DNA of 38,552 bases from an uncultured Schlesneria sp. (GTDB taxonomy: Bacteria > Planctomycetota > Planctomycetia > Planctomycetales > Planctomycetaceae): assembly GCA_903834925.1 (NCBI GenBank), contig CAILLA010000226.1:1-38552 (forward strand), read 5' to 3'. The notes under the pieces are model-generated. The model saw only the letters and a list, made by a program, of their open reading frames with translations. It was not told where the DNA came from and did no database searches. The translations under genes were made by a program, and so were the position numbers. Shown here piece after piece: positions 25,765 to 33,641 of this stretch (the first letter of the stretch is position 1; each line of letters begins with the position of its first letter).

Positions 25765-27384
25765 CTACACTCGCTCTTGATGTCGCTTCAACGCCGCATT
25801 AATGAAACTCTTAAACAGCGGATGCGGTTGATTTGGTTTCGATTTGAATTCCGGGTGGAATTGAACGGCGGCAAACCAGGGATGGGCTGGCAGTTCAATG
25901 GCCTCAACCAGCTTGCCGCTTGGGCTGTTGCCTGACAGTAACATCCCCCCCTTCTCGAAACGCTCGCGATAATCGGGATTGAACTCGTAGCGATGGCGAT
26001 GACGCTCAGAAATTTCTCTGGCTTCATAGATGCTCGCCATCAACGATCCCTCTGTGAGAACGCACGGCTGAGCACCTAGCCGCATTGATGCCCCCTTCTT
26101 TTCCACAGTTCGCTGTTCTTCAAGCAAACAAATGACCGGGTGTGGAGTCGCAGCATCAAATTCAGTGCTGTTGGCATCATCCAGTCCAACGACATGTCGA
26201 CCGTACTCAATGACGGCGACTTGCATACCAAGACAAATTCCAAAATAAGGAATCTTATGTTCCCTGGCATAGCGCACCGCCTGAATCTTCCCTTCAATTC
26301 CGCGGTGCCCAAACCCACCTGGGACAAGCAGGCCATCGATTCCCGCAAGTATGGAGGCTGCTTCCTGGCTTTCCAGCGACTCGGCCTCGATCCGCTTGAC
26401 GATAACTCGCGTCGAGTGTGAGAAACCCGCATGATCGAGCGCTTCATAGATGGATTTATACGCATCTCGATGCTCGATATACTTGCCGACAACAGCGATG
26501 TTGACGTCATGGACCGGATTTTTGATCCGATGGACAAGATCATCCCAATCGTCCATGTCCGACGGGCCTTCGGGCAAGTGCAGTTTTTCCAGAATCAGCT
26601 TGTCCAGGCCATACTCGACAAGTCCGCTAGGGACCTCGTAGATCGAAAACTCTTTATCCTTTTCGACGATGACAGCACGTTTCTCAAGATTACAAAACAG
26701 GGCAATTTTGTCCGCGTTTTCCTGACCGAGATCCCGTTCTGTCCGCACAATCAAAATGTCCGGTTGAATGCCGATCTGGCGAAGCTGTTGTACGCTGTGC
26801 TGAGTCGGCTTGGTCTTCAGTTCTTTGGCAGCCTTCAAATACGGGACCAATGTCAAATGAATGAACAGGCAATTCTCACGACCGATATCCAGAGGCAATT
26901 GACGAATCGCCTCAAAAAATGGTAAGCCCTCAATATCACCAACAGTACCACCTAATTCGGTAATCACGACATCGACATCAGGACCTCCAAGCCCCCGTAC
27001 TGCCGCCTTGATCTCGTCTGTGATATGAGGAACCACCTGGACCGTTTTGCCAAGATATTTTCCGTCACGCTCTTTCTGGATCACCTTCGAATAAATTCGG
27101 CCTGATGTGTAATTGGAATCACGCGTGAGCGGACTGTTCGTGAATCGTTCGTAGTGTCCCAGATCCAGATCTGTCTCGGCCCCATCATCCAGAACGTAAA
27201 CTTCGCCGTGCTGGAAAGGACTCATCGTTCCCGGATCAACATTGATATACGGGTCAAGCTTCTGCATGCGGACCTTCAGCCCGCGTCGTTCCAGAATCGT
27301 CCCGATGGAAGCCGATGTCAGTCCTTTACCGAGCGAACTAACAACGCCGCCTGTGACAAAAATGTGTTTGGTCTGCTTGGTCAT
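25765..27384 (-). CDS. pyrG: CTP synthase
   Basis: 539 residues, full length. It aminates UTP to CTP using glutamine and ATP in the cytoplasm. The N-terminal synthetase domain has [19 protein letters not shown] (P-loop) and the Mg/UTP site [17 protein letters not shown]. The C-terminal glutamine amidotransferase domain has [17 protein letters not shown], which holds the nucleophile Cys, and [11 protein letters not shown], which holds the catalytic His and Glu. It starts ATG 27384 and lies 92 bp downstream of kdsB in the same direction. Its product CTP is the co-substrate of KdsB, so the pairing is functionally sensible. Confidence 0.97.
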   Translation of the reverse strand: MTKQTKHIFVTGGVVSSLGKGLTSASIGTILERRGLKVRMQKLDPYINVDPGTMSPFQHGEVYVLDDGAETDLDLGHYERFTNSPLTRDSNYTSGRIYSKVIQKERDGKYLGKTVQVVPHITDEIKAAVRGLGGPDVDVVITELGGTVGDIEGLPFFEAIRQLPLDIGRENCLFIHLTLVPYLKAAKELKTKPTQHSVQQLRQIGIQPDILIVRTERDLGQENADKIALFCNLEKRAVIVEKDKEFSIYEVPSGLVEYGLDKLILEKLHLPEGPSDMDDWDDLVHRIKNPVHDVNIAVVGKYIEHRDAYKSIYEALDHAGFSHSTRVIVKRIEAESLESQEAASILAGIDGLLVPGGFGHRGIEGKIQAVRYAREHKIPYFGICLGMQVAVIEYGRHVVGLDDANSTEFDAATPHPVICLLEEQRTVEKKGASMRLGAQPCVLTEGSLMASIYEAREISERHRHRYEFNPDYRERFEKGGMLLSGNSPSGKLVEAIELPAHPWFAAVQFHPEFKSKPNQPHPLFKSFINAALKRHQERV

Positions 27385-27476
27385 TATGGAACTTTGGAAG
27401 GAGACAAAAGAGGAATGAGGATTTCAGAAATCAGAACTCAAAATGAATAACACCAAAATCGCACTTTATTCATCCG

Positions 27477-28229
27477 TCATCCTTCTGCCTTCAGCCTTTC
27501 AACAAACCGAGCATAGTCCTCTGGCGTGTCGATGCCAACCGAGTGATGTTCTACAATCGCAACTTGAATGCGAGCACCGGCTTCGAGAGCGCGCAATTGT
27601 TCCAGCTTCTCAAGTTGTTCCAGTCGCGAAGGGGGAAGCTGAGTCAATTCCAATAAAAAATCGCGTCTGTATGCATAGATGCCGATATGTAACATCCACG
27701 GATGTTCAGATGCTAAAACTTCGGCAGGATCGCGGTCGCGGCAAAACGGAATCGGAGCACGGCTAAAGTATAGAGCCCGTCCATCCTTCCCTGCCACAAC
27801 CTTAACGCAGGACGAAGCTTGCACCTGCTCTAATGACCGCATTGGCGTCGCTAACGTCGCCATCTGTGCCGTCGGGCAATCGATCAGTGCCTGCACAACC
27901 GCATCAATATTCGCAGGATTGATTTCTGGTTCATCACCTTGAATATTGACGAAGATTTCGCCATCCGCACAGCATCGGCGAGCAATCTCGGCGATCCGAT
28001 CGGTTCCGCTCGGGTGTTCTCCCGTCAATTCGCATCGACCACCGAAGTTTCTGACGGTCTTGGCGATTTCATCACTGTCGGCTGCAACGATCAACTGATT
28101 CAGCCGTAGCGCTTTTGATGCTGATCGCCAAGTATATTCGATCAGGGGACGGCCAGTCTCAGCAAGCAGCAATTTTCTTGGCAGGCGGGTCGACTGCAAT
28201 CGGGCGGGAATAATGCCGTAAACGTTCAT
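27477..28229 (-). CDS. kdsB: 3-deoxy-manno-octulosonate cytidylyltransferase (CMP-Kdo synthetase)
   Basis: 250 residues, normal size. It activates Kdo with CTP to CMP-Kdo for lipopolysaccharide or other Kdo-bearing surface glycans. Family blocks: GIIPARLQSTRLPRKLLL at the CTP-binding end, TGEHPSGTDRIAEIA, FVNIQGDEPEINP, ALYFSRAPIPF, HIGIYAYRRDFLL and GIDTPEDYARF. The gene starts 8 bp after the stop of the TPR protein gene and is followed by pyrG. Its presence argues for Kdo in the envelope of this organism. Confidence 0.95.
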   Translation of the reverse strand: MNVYGIIPARLQSTRLPRKLLLAETGRPLIEYTWRSASKALRLNQLIVAADSDEIAKTVRNFGGRCELTGEHPSGTDRIAEIARRCCADGEIFVNIQGDEPEINPANIDAVVQALIDCPTAQMATLATPMRSLEQVQASSCVKVVAGKDGRALYFSRAPIPFCRDRDPAEVLASEHPWMLHIGIYAYRRDFLLELTQLPPSRLEQLEKLEQLRALEAGARIQVAIVEHHSVGIDTPEDYARFVERLKAEG

Positions 28230-28237
28230 GTTACTTT

Positions 28238-28762
28238 TTACTTTTGAGTGCTTGTCAGCTGAAGCAGATGTTGAAAATCGACATCGTTCCGCAGTGGATC
28301 GAAATCGGTTTCGTTGTCAATCAGTTTCAGCAACTGGCGATCCATCCGGAATGCTCGGCCCAACCACGAAAGGGCGTCATCTTTCTCACCCGCCAGCGAA
28401 TAATAACACGCCATGTTGTAGAGCACGATCGGAACGTCCTTATGGAACTGATACGCCAATTTCATCACATCAATGGCTTGTTGAAGCTGATCAATCCGCT
28501 TGAAGCACCAGGCCATTCGCATCAGGGCATCTAGATCAGTAGGCCTTTCGACATGAGCTGCGCGGAACGCATCAAGTGCAGTGGCATGATCTTTCTTCAA
28601 CAACAGCGCTTCGCCGCGCAGCATGCACGCGACGTAACGCTTGTTGCCAATTTCCTGAATCTGGTTCAGCTCGCGCAGCGCATGATCCGGCATGCTGAGT
28701 GCCACATAGCCTTCGGCGGCTAAAAGCTGACGTGTCAAGATTTTTTCAGGATTGAAAGCCAT
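28238..28762 (-). CDS. Small tetratricopeptide-repeat protein
   Basis: 174 residues, soluble, no signal peptide. At least three TPR units are visible: YVACMLRGEALLLKKDHATA, DLDALMRMAWCFKRIDQLQQ and IVLYNMACYYSLAGEKDDA, each with the small-hydrophobic pattern. It ends with LIDNETDFDPLRNDVDFQHLL, a tail common in lone TPR proteins. TPR units bind partner proteins; the partner here is unknown. It is tightly placed between tal (36 bp upstream) and kdsB (8 bp downstream), so it is co-transcribed with them. Confidence 0.85.
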   Translation of the reverse strand: MAFNPEKILTRQLLAAEGYVALSMPDHALRELNQIQEIGNKRYVACMLRGEALLLKKDHATALDAFRAAHVERPTDLDALMRMAWCFKRIDQLQQAIDVMKLAYQFHKDVPIVLYNMACYYSLAGEKDDALSWLGRAFRMDRQLLKLIDNETDFDPLRNDVDFQHLLQLTSTQK

Positions 28763-28798
28763 GACAAAACGAAACTCATGAGAACTACGAGATCGGTC

Positions 28799-29761
28799 TT
28801 AGTGAATTCTTGAACTGATCAATTCTTCCAGTTTCACGATATCCGCCGAAAATTTTCGAATCCCTTCCGCCGTTTTCTCGGTTGCCATCGCATCTTCATT
28901 CAATTGAAACCGGAAAGATTTTTCATCCAGAGTGATCTTCTCTAACTTCAATGAAGCGGCGGCACTGGCATCCAGTTTCTTTGGCAACGGTTCGGTGGAA
29001 CCGGCGAGTTCCCCGAGCAATCCGGGGCTGATCGTCAAAAGATCGCATCCGGCCAGTTCTGTGATCTCACCCTTGTTTCGAAAACTGGCTCCCATGATTT
29101 CGGTCTTGTAGCTGAATTTCTTGTAGTACTCAAAAATCTGCGTGACCGACTTCACGCCGGGATCTTCGGCAGGAGCGTACTCGCGTTTCATCGCGGCCTT
29201 GTACCAGTCGAGAATCCGTCCGACGAACGGGGAAATCAACTTGACCCCTGCCTCGGCACAAGCGACAGCCTGAGCGAACGAGAACAACAGCGTCAGATTA
29301 CAGTGAATCCCCTCCTTTTCAAGGACCTCCGCCGCCTTAATCCCTTCCCACGTCGATGCGATCTTGATCAGAACACGGTCGCGGGAAATCCCGTTCTTTT
29401 CGTAAAGGCCGATCAATTGCCGAGCTTTGGCAATTGTCCCGGCGGTATCGAAGGAAAGACGTGCATCGGTCTCGGTCGAAACCCGCCCCGGGACGATCTT
29501 CAGAATCTCCATCCCGAAATTCACGAGAACGTGATCAATGATATCCTCGATTTTTTTTGCACCCGATAACCCCGAAGTCTTCCTGTCGGCAACAGCCTTA
29601 TCGACAAGATAGGAATATTCAGCCTTGGACGCAGCAGCCAGAATCAGCGACGGATTGGTAGTCGCATCCTGCGGCTTGTATTGCTTCATCGACTCGAAGT
29701 CACCCGTATCCGCCACGACGATCGTGATCTTCTTAAGCTGTTCAAGTTGTGATACCGACAT
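28799..29761 (-). CDS. tal: Transaldolase (class I, TalB-like)
   Basis: 320 residues. It moves a dihydroxyacetone unit between sugar phosphates in the pentose phosphate pathway. [21 protein letters not shown], the Schiff-base lysine in [11 protein letters not shown] and [14 protein letters not shown] are the standard motifs; [18 protein letters not shown] gives the N-terminal Asp. [13 protein letters not shown] completes the active site. ATG 29761 is preceded by AGGA at 29770-29773 (minus strand), a good ribosome site; the longer frame to 29830 is not supported. It may head the tal-TPR-kdsB-pyrG group. Confidence 0.96.
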   Translation of the reverse strand: MSVSQLEQLKKITIVVADTGDFESMKQYKPQDATTNPSLILAAASKAEYSYLVDKAVADRKTSGLSGAKKIEDIIDHVLVNFGMEILKIVPGRVSTETDARLSFDTAGTIAKARQLIGLYEKNGISRDRVLIKIASTWEGIKAAEVLEKEGIHCNLTLLFSFAQAVACAEAGVKLISPFVGRILDWYKAAMKREYAPAEDPGVKSVTQIFEYYKKFSYKTEIMGASFRNKGEITELAGCDLLTISPGLLGELAGSTEPLPKKLDASAAASLKLEKITLDEKSFRFQLNEDAMATEKTAEGIRKFSADIVKLEELISSRIH

Positions 29762-29917
29762 GAAAAGGTTCCTACGAGGTTCGGTCGAGGACTGAATGAA
29801 TTCGATGCCAGTTTTACTCGCTACGGTCAACGGAATCCATCACCAGAAATCCAGGAAAACAGATCGAGAAAAATGTCAATTCGCACAAGCGATTTCAATC
29901 GCTTAATTTTCAGGAAT

Positions 29918-30229
29918 TCATACCGTCGGTAATTCAATCCAAAGCGAGTTGTCCTCAATTACCACAGCAAAACACGGCTGCGTCAAATGAGCATTTAAAC
30001 AATGATGCCCGGAAGCCACATCGAATTGCCATCCATGCCAGGGACAAGTCACAATCTGTCCCCGCATCGACCCTTTTGCGAGCGGTCCCCCGGCATGGGG
30101 ACAAATCCCATCCATCGCATGAAAGGCACCACCTACGTTAAAAACGGCAACAATTCTTCCGCCAGCAACAAACTCACGCCCTTCACCCAGCGGAATGTCA
30201 GAAACGGCAGCAATTCGATGTCGACTCAA
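29918..30229 (-). CDS. Rieske-type [2Fe-2S] ferredoxin
   Basis: 103 residues. Ligands are clear: Cys and His in ICPHAGGPLAKG and in TCPWHGWQFDV. Proteins of this size are small soluble ferredoxins or the small subunit of nitrite reductase and dioxygenases (NirD/HcaC-like). No reductase or oxygenase partner is adjacent, so the electron partner is unknown. The start is TTG 30229, supported by a near-perfect Shine-Dalgarno (GGAGGTGA) six bases before it. It follows the TIM-barrel gene in the same direction by 62 bp. Confidence 0.9.
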   Translation of the reverse strand: MSRHRIAAVSDIPLGEGREFVAGGRIVAVFNVGGAFHAMDGICPHAGGPLAKGSMRGQIVTCPWHGWQFDVASGHHCLNAHLTQPCFAVVIEDNSLWIELPTV

Positions 30230-30232
30230 AAA

Positions 30233-30240
30233 TCACCTCC
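30233..30240 (-). promoter_or_regulatory. Strong Shine-Dalgarno for a TTG start
   Basis: GGAGGTGA on the minus strand; GGAGG is six bases upstream of TTG 30227-30229. It decides the Rieske start in favour of TTG. Confidence 0.75.
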
Positions 30241-30291
30241 AGAACACATAGGTCCCATACGTCCTATAAGTCCCGTTTCTTCAATGAAAAC

Positions 30292-31254
30292 TCACGCAAA
30301 CGCTTTATCCAACGCTGCTTTCGTCTTTTCAAAACCAGTCTTCGCAACTTCCAAGGCGTCCTGTTTCCAATAGTCGCGATTGAAAAGTTCCAGCGAAACA
30401 ACCCCTCGATAACCGTTGTCACGCAACGTCCTGAAAATCTTGTCGAGCGGTGCAATACCGTCGCCAGGATAAACTCGATGAGAATCATTAATTGTTTCGC
30501 GTGGTGGGGCTGCTGGATAATCATTCACATGGAAGTTATGCATTCGCGACCCGGCAAACATCGCCAACCCTTCGAAATCTGATCCCCCTTTGAAAATGTG
30601 ATAGACGTCGAGCAGAAAGCAGGCGGCGGGATGGGCTGCTTCAATACCAACGTACGCCACTTCACCCATCCGGCACAGAGTTTTCGCAAATCCCCAAAGC
30701 TCTAATTGGGGCAGAACCCCTTCTTTTTGCCCCAGTTCGCACAAGGCACGATATCTGGTCGCCAATTTCAGGGGATCAAGTCCCGTTTTGTCTGTAACGC
30801 CAACTGGAGGAGCCGCAATCCGAGTTCCGCCAATGTCACGCACGAGCCCCATACAGCGTTTGGCCTCTTCCAAACCCTTCTGTCGCTCCTGTTCATCTTC
30901 GGCAAGGAACGCAGCAAACCCAATCGCACTTTCGACCGTCAGCCCGGCGTCAGCAATGCGCTTGCGCAAATCGGACAACATCCCTCCCCCTTTGACGTAG
31001 GTGTCGATTTCTCCAATCCAGGGCTCAATCCCGGTATAGCCAGCTTTCGACGCCACTTCGACGGCACCAAGAATATCGATCTTATTTCCCTTGTACTGGC
31101 ATTCGCGAACCGTGCTCGTATTTAAACAGAGCCGAAACGGTGTGCCCGAACTCGGGGCCGCTTCACTCCGTTGTAGTGAAGCAAGTGACGTTGCCCCAGC
31201 GGCTGCTGCGGCCGAAGTCGCGAAAAAACTGCGGCGGGAAAGTGACATCGACAT
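30292..31254 (-). CDS. Tat-exported sugar phosphate isomerase/epimerase-like TIM-barrel protein
   Basis: 320 residues. The N-terminus MSMSLSRRSFFATSAAAAAG carries the twin-arginine motif followed by an Ala-rich hydrophobic stretch, so the protein is probably exported folded. The rest is an AP-endonuclease-2-like TIM barrel: YTGIEPWIGEIDTYVKGGG, LLDVYHIFKGGSDFEGLA, FHVNDYPAAPPRE and YRGVVSLELFNRDYW, with the metal-binding Asp/His/Glu pattern of xylose-isomerase-like proteins. Planctomycetes have many such exported paralogues; the substrate is unknown. ATG 31254 starts cleanly. It diverges from pabA/trpG across a 237-bp spacer. Confidence 0.85.
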   Translation of the reverse strand: MSMSLSRRSFFATSAAAAAGATSLASLQRSEAAPSSGTPFRLCLNTSTVRECQYKGNKIDILGAVEVASKAGYTGIEPWIGEIDTYVKGGGMLSDLRKRIADAGLTVESAIGFAAFLAEDEQERQKGLEEAKRCMGLVRDIGGTRIAAPPVGVTDKTGLDPLKLATRYRALCELGQKEGVLPQLELWGFAKTLCRMGEVAYVGIEAAHPAACFLLDVYHIFKGGSDFEGLAMFAGSRMHNFHVNDYPAAPPRETINDSHRVYPGDGIAPLDKIFRTLRDNGYRGVVSLELFNRDYWKQDALEVAKTGFEKTKAALDKAFA

Positions 31255-31440
31255 GAGGATATCTTTCGTGAGAAATCGGATGGATAACAGGCAATCTGAA
31301 CCACGAATTCAAAATACGATTCGTCGGACTTTGGGTCTTCTTCAGGAAAAAACTCGTTCGCACAGTTTACTTCGGATGATCATCAGTGGAAACTGCCGTG
31401 ACGACAGCAAGTTCGGCCACTGGGCTGAACTTTAGCGAAT

Positions 31441-31458
31441 GCGGACCCGGGCGTCCGC
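31441..31458. repeat. Short perfect palindrome GCGGAC / GTCCGC
   Basis: Six-bp arms around CCGGGC in the spacer before the amidotransferase gene. Probably an ordinary intergenic palindrome; it may influence transcription but nothing shows that. Confidence 0.35.
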
Positions 31459-31491
31459 GCTACGATTGATCCTTGCCGCGATAAATCTTCA

Positions 31492-32085
31492 ATGCTCTTC
31501 ATTCTCGATAACTACGATTCGTTTACTTACAACCTCGTTCAACGGTTTGGCGAGATCGATGCGCGTTTGGACGTACAAATCGCCCGAAACGATCAAATCT
31601 CAATCGCCCAAATTGAAGCCATGCACCCGCAGGGGATCGTGGTGTCGCCAGGCCCCTGCACTCCTCACGAGGCCGGAATCTCGATGGAACTAATTCGGCA
31701 ACTCGGCCCGAAGATTCCGATTCTAGGTGTTTGTCTTGGCCATCAATCCCTTGCGGAAGTTTTTCAGTCGCCAGTCGTACGAGCCGAGCGATTAATGCAT
31801 GGAAAAGTCTCGGCAATTCATCATACAGGGGCAGGAGTCTTCGCAGGCTTGCCTAACCCCTTCACTGCCACCCGTTATCACAGCTTGTGCGTCCCGGAAG
31901 CAACGCTCAGCCCGGAACTGGAAGTGACCGCATGGGCCGAATTTCCTGGGCATCCACGCGAGATTATGGGCCTGCAACATCGGAAATATCCGATCCACGG
32001 AGTTCAATTCCATCCGGAAAGTTTTTTGACGGAATCGGGGATCGAACTGTTGAAGAATTTTTTGAAAATCGCCGGTGAGATCTGA
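31492..32085 (+). CDS. Aminodeoxychorismate/anthranilate synthase glutamine amidotransferase subunit
   Basis: 197 residues, the normal PabA/TrpG size. It releases ammonia from glutamine for the chorismate-converting partner (TrpE or PabB), for tryptophan or folate synthesis. LFILDNYDSFTYNLVQ opens the protein, VVSPGPCTPHEAG follows, the nucleophile is in GVCLGHQSL, and the His-Glu pair is in VQFHPESFLT. Whether it is PabA, TrpG or serves both cannot be told, and no partner is adjacent. ATG 31492 is well placed although the ribosome site is weak. A REPIN-like element follows. Confidence 0.93.
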   Translation: MLFILDNYDSFTYNLVQRFGEIDARLDVQIARNDQISIAQIEAMHPQGIVVSPGPCTPHEAGISMELIRQLGPKIPILGVCLGHQSLAEVFQSPVVRAERLMHGKVSAIHHTGAGVFAGLPNPFTATRYHSLCVPEATLSPELEVTAWAEFPGHPREIMGLQHRKYPIHGVQFHPESFLTESGIELLKNFLKIAGEI

Positions 32086-32108
32086 CAACATTGACGCTTA
32101 TAGAATAG

Positions 32109-32201
32109 GTGCCACTGCTTGACCGTCTACGGTCACGCAGTGCACTTTGACTGGGAAAAGGCGAAGACACTGCTTCTCCGAAGACTCCGAAGCAGTGGCA
32201 C
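32109..32201 (+). repeat. REPIN-like palindromic element, copy 3 (best preserved)
   Basis: The ends are perfectly inverted: GTGCCACTGCTT at 32109-32120 and AAGCAGTGGCAC at 32190-32201. Each half folds on its own: CACTGC..GACCG with CGGTCA..GCAGTG (loop TCTA), and CACTGCTTC (32168-32176) with GAAGCAGTG (32189-32197). It lies between the amidotransferase and hydrolase genes. Confidence 0.88.
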
Positions 32202-32238
32202 AGAATCCGAACTCAGATGTTTAACAAAGCAATCTCCC

Positions 32239-33351
32239 ATGTCGGAAACTCCAGCTCCACCAAAGACACTCGCCGCAACAACTCGTCATCTGGTCCAGTT
32301 GGCTTTGCGAGTCTATTTGCTCTGTCTCGCACCGATCACGTACTTTCAACGATCCCTGATTTATCACCCGAATCGATGTGAGCGGCTATTGGCCAGTAAT
32401 GCCAATTTGTCGCTTGCCGTGGCAGAGGTGACGGTGCGTACGCATGACGGTTTGAATCTGCATGGCTGGCTCACTCTGATGGGAACATCGCGCGGTTCTG
32501 ATCCCGTCGATGCCAAGCAGGTCTTGGCTAACGGACATCCTGTCGTCCTGTATTTCCCGGGAAATGCAGGTGACCGGTCGAGGCGAGTCCCACAATTCGA
32601 GGCTCTCGGATCGCTGAACGCCCATGTCTTGCTCGTTGATTATCGAGGATACGGCGACAACCCAGGCAAGCCTTCCGAAGCAAGTTTCGCCAAAGACGCC
32701 AGGTCGATCTGGAACCATCTCGCCCAGGAATTAGGTGTGCCGCCGGAACGAATTGTCATCTATGGCGAGTCGTTAGGTGGCGGGGTCGCCACTCGGTTAG
32801 CAAGCGAGTTATGCCAGGAAGGGATCGAACCGGGCGGACTGATTTGTCAATCAACCTTTAGTTCGCTCGTCGCTGTCGCTCAGGTCCATTTTCCAGTTGT
32901 CCCGGTTTCCTGGCTGCTTGTTGATCGATACCCCTCGGACCAACGAATCACCAAAGTCACTTGCCCGGTTCTTCAGATTCATGGGCAGCAGGACTCAATC
33001 GTTCCATTCTCGATCGGCGAGAAATTATTTGACGCCGCCCCGCCAAATTCCTCTCAAGGGATCGCAAAGCAGCAAATCGTCATGCCGCATACCGATCACA
33101 ACGACGTCTATTCAGAGTCGAGCGACCACGACAAATTGATCAATGGCCTGAAAGGGTTTCTCGACGCAGTCGATGACCGCTCGAAATCCAAAGTAAAACC
33201 GGAAACCAACACACTTCCGCTGACGATCGACCCAACCAAAGATGAAACTCAATTCATCAATATCGACTGGACGGTCGTTGGAGCAATACTACTCATAGCT
33301 CTTGCCATCGTCCTTTGGTGGTTTTCCCGATCACCAAAAGTCAAACCGTGA
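32239..33351 (+). CDS. Membrane-anchored alpha/beta hydrolase (ABHD/BEM46-like)
   Basis: 370 residues. An N-terminal helix (LALRVYLLCLAPITYF) anchors it. The catalytic domain has YFPGNAGDRSRRV (oxyanion side), VDYRGYGDNPGKPSE, the nucleophile elbow IYGESLGGGVAT, the Asp in IHGQQDSIVPF and the His in MPHTDHNDVYS. A second hydrophobic segment near the C-terminus (VGAILLIALAIVLWWF) would make it a two-TM protein; this tail is uncommon in the family. The substrate is unknown, though relatives act on lipids or acyl proteins. The frame extends back to 32119 through the REPIN element; ATG 32239 is the sensible start. Confidence 0.86.
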   Translation: MSETPAPPKTLAATTRHLVQLALRVYLLCLAPITYFQRSLIYHPNRCERLLASNANLSLAVAEVTVRTHDGLNLHGWLTLMGTSRGSDPVDAKQVLANGHPVVLYFPGNAGDRSRRVPQFEALGSLNAHVLLVDYRGYGDNPGKPSEASFAKDARSIWNHLAQELGVPPERIVIYGESLGGGVATRLASELCQEGIEPGGLICQSTFSSLVAVAQVHFPVVPVSWLLVDRYPSDQRITKVTCPVLQIHGQQDSIVPFSIGEKLFDAAPPNSSQGIAKQQIVMPHTDHNDVYSESSDHDKLINGLKGFLDAVDDRSKSKVKPETNTLPLTIDPTKDETQFINIDWTVVGAILLIALAIVLWWFSRSPKVKP

Positions 33352-33602
33352 TAGCGAGATAGAACTTTTCATCGCGTTTTCGTTTAACCCGAAGCCATCG
33401 GCGCAGGCGGATCGGGGCGTCCAGCCGATCTCTTCGAACGTTGCCAAGCATGGCTACTGGTGTTTGATAAATGGCAGAAAAAAGCAACCGCAATGAACAA
33501 ACGAATGATGACGCCTCGGGCATGTCATCGCTGCCGGTTGACTCGCTTCTCTTCGAGGCGCGGTTAAACGATCAAAACATGCATTCGCAGAGAATGGTCA
33601 AA

Positions 33603-33638
33603 ACCATCACGGCGGCGGCTTACCGCCGCTGTGATGGT
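33603..33638 (-). terminator. Palindromic terminator after mutS
   Basis: A 16-bp stem (ACCATCACGGCGGCGG with its partner, one G-T pair) and loop CTTA. On the minus strand TTT continues past the stem. It begins 3 bases after the mutS stop, so it is well placed to end mutS transcription. Confidence 0.65.
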
Positions 33639-33641
33639 CCT

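Noticed and set aside
29887-29904. Hairpin AAGCGATT/AATCGCTT near the Rieske stop
   Set aside because: The T-rich tail is on the plus strand while the genes are on the minus strand; not a good terminator.
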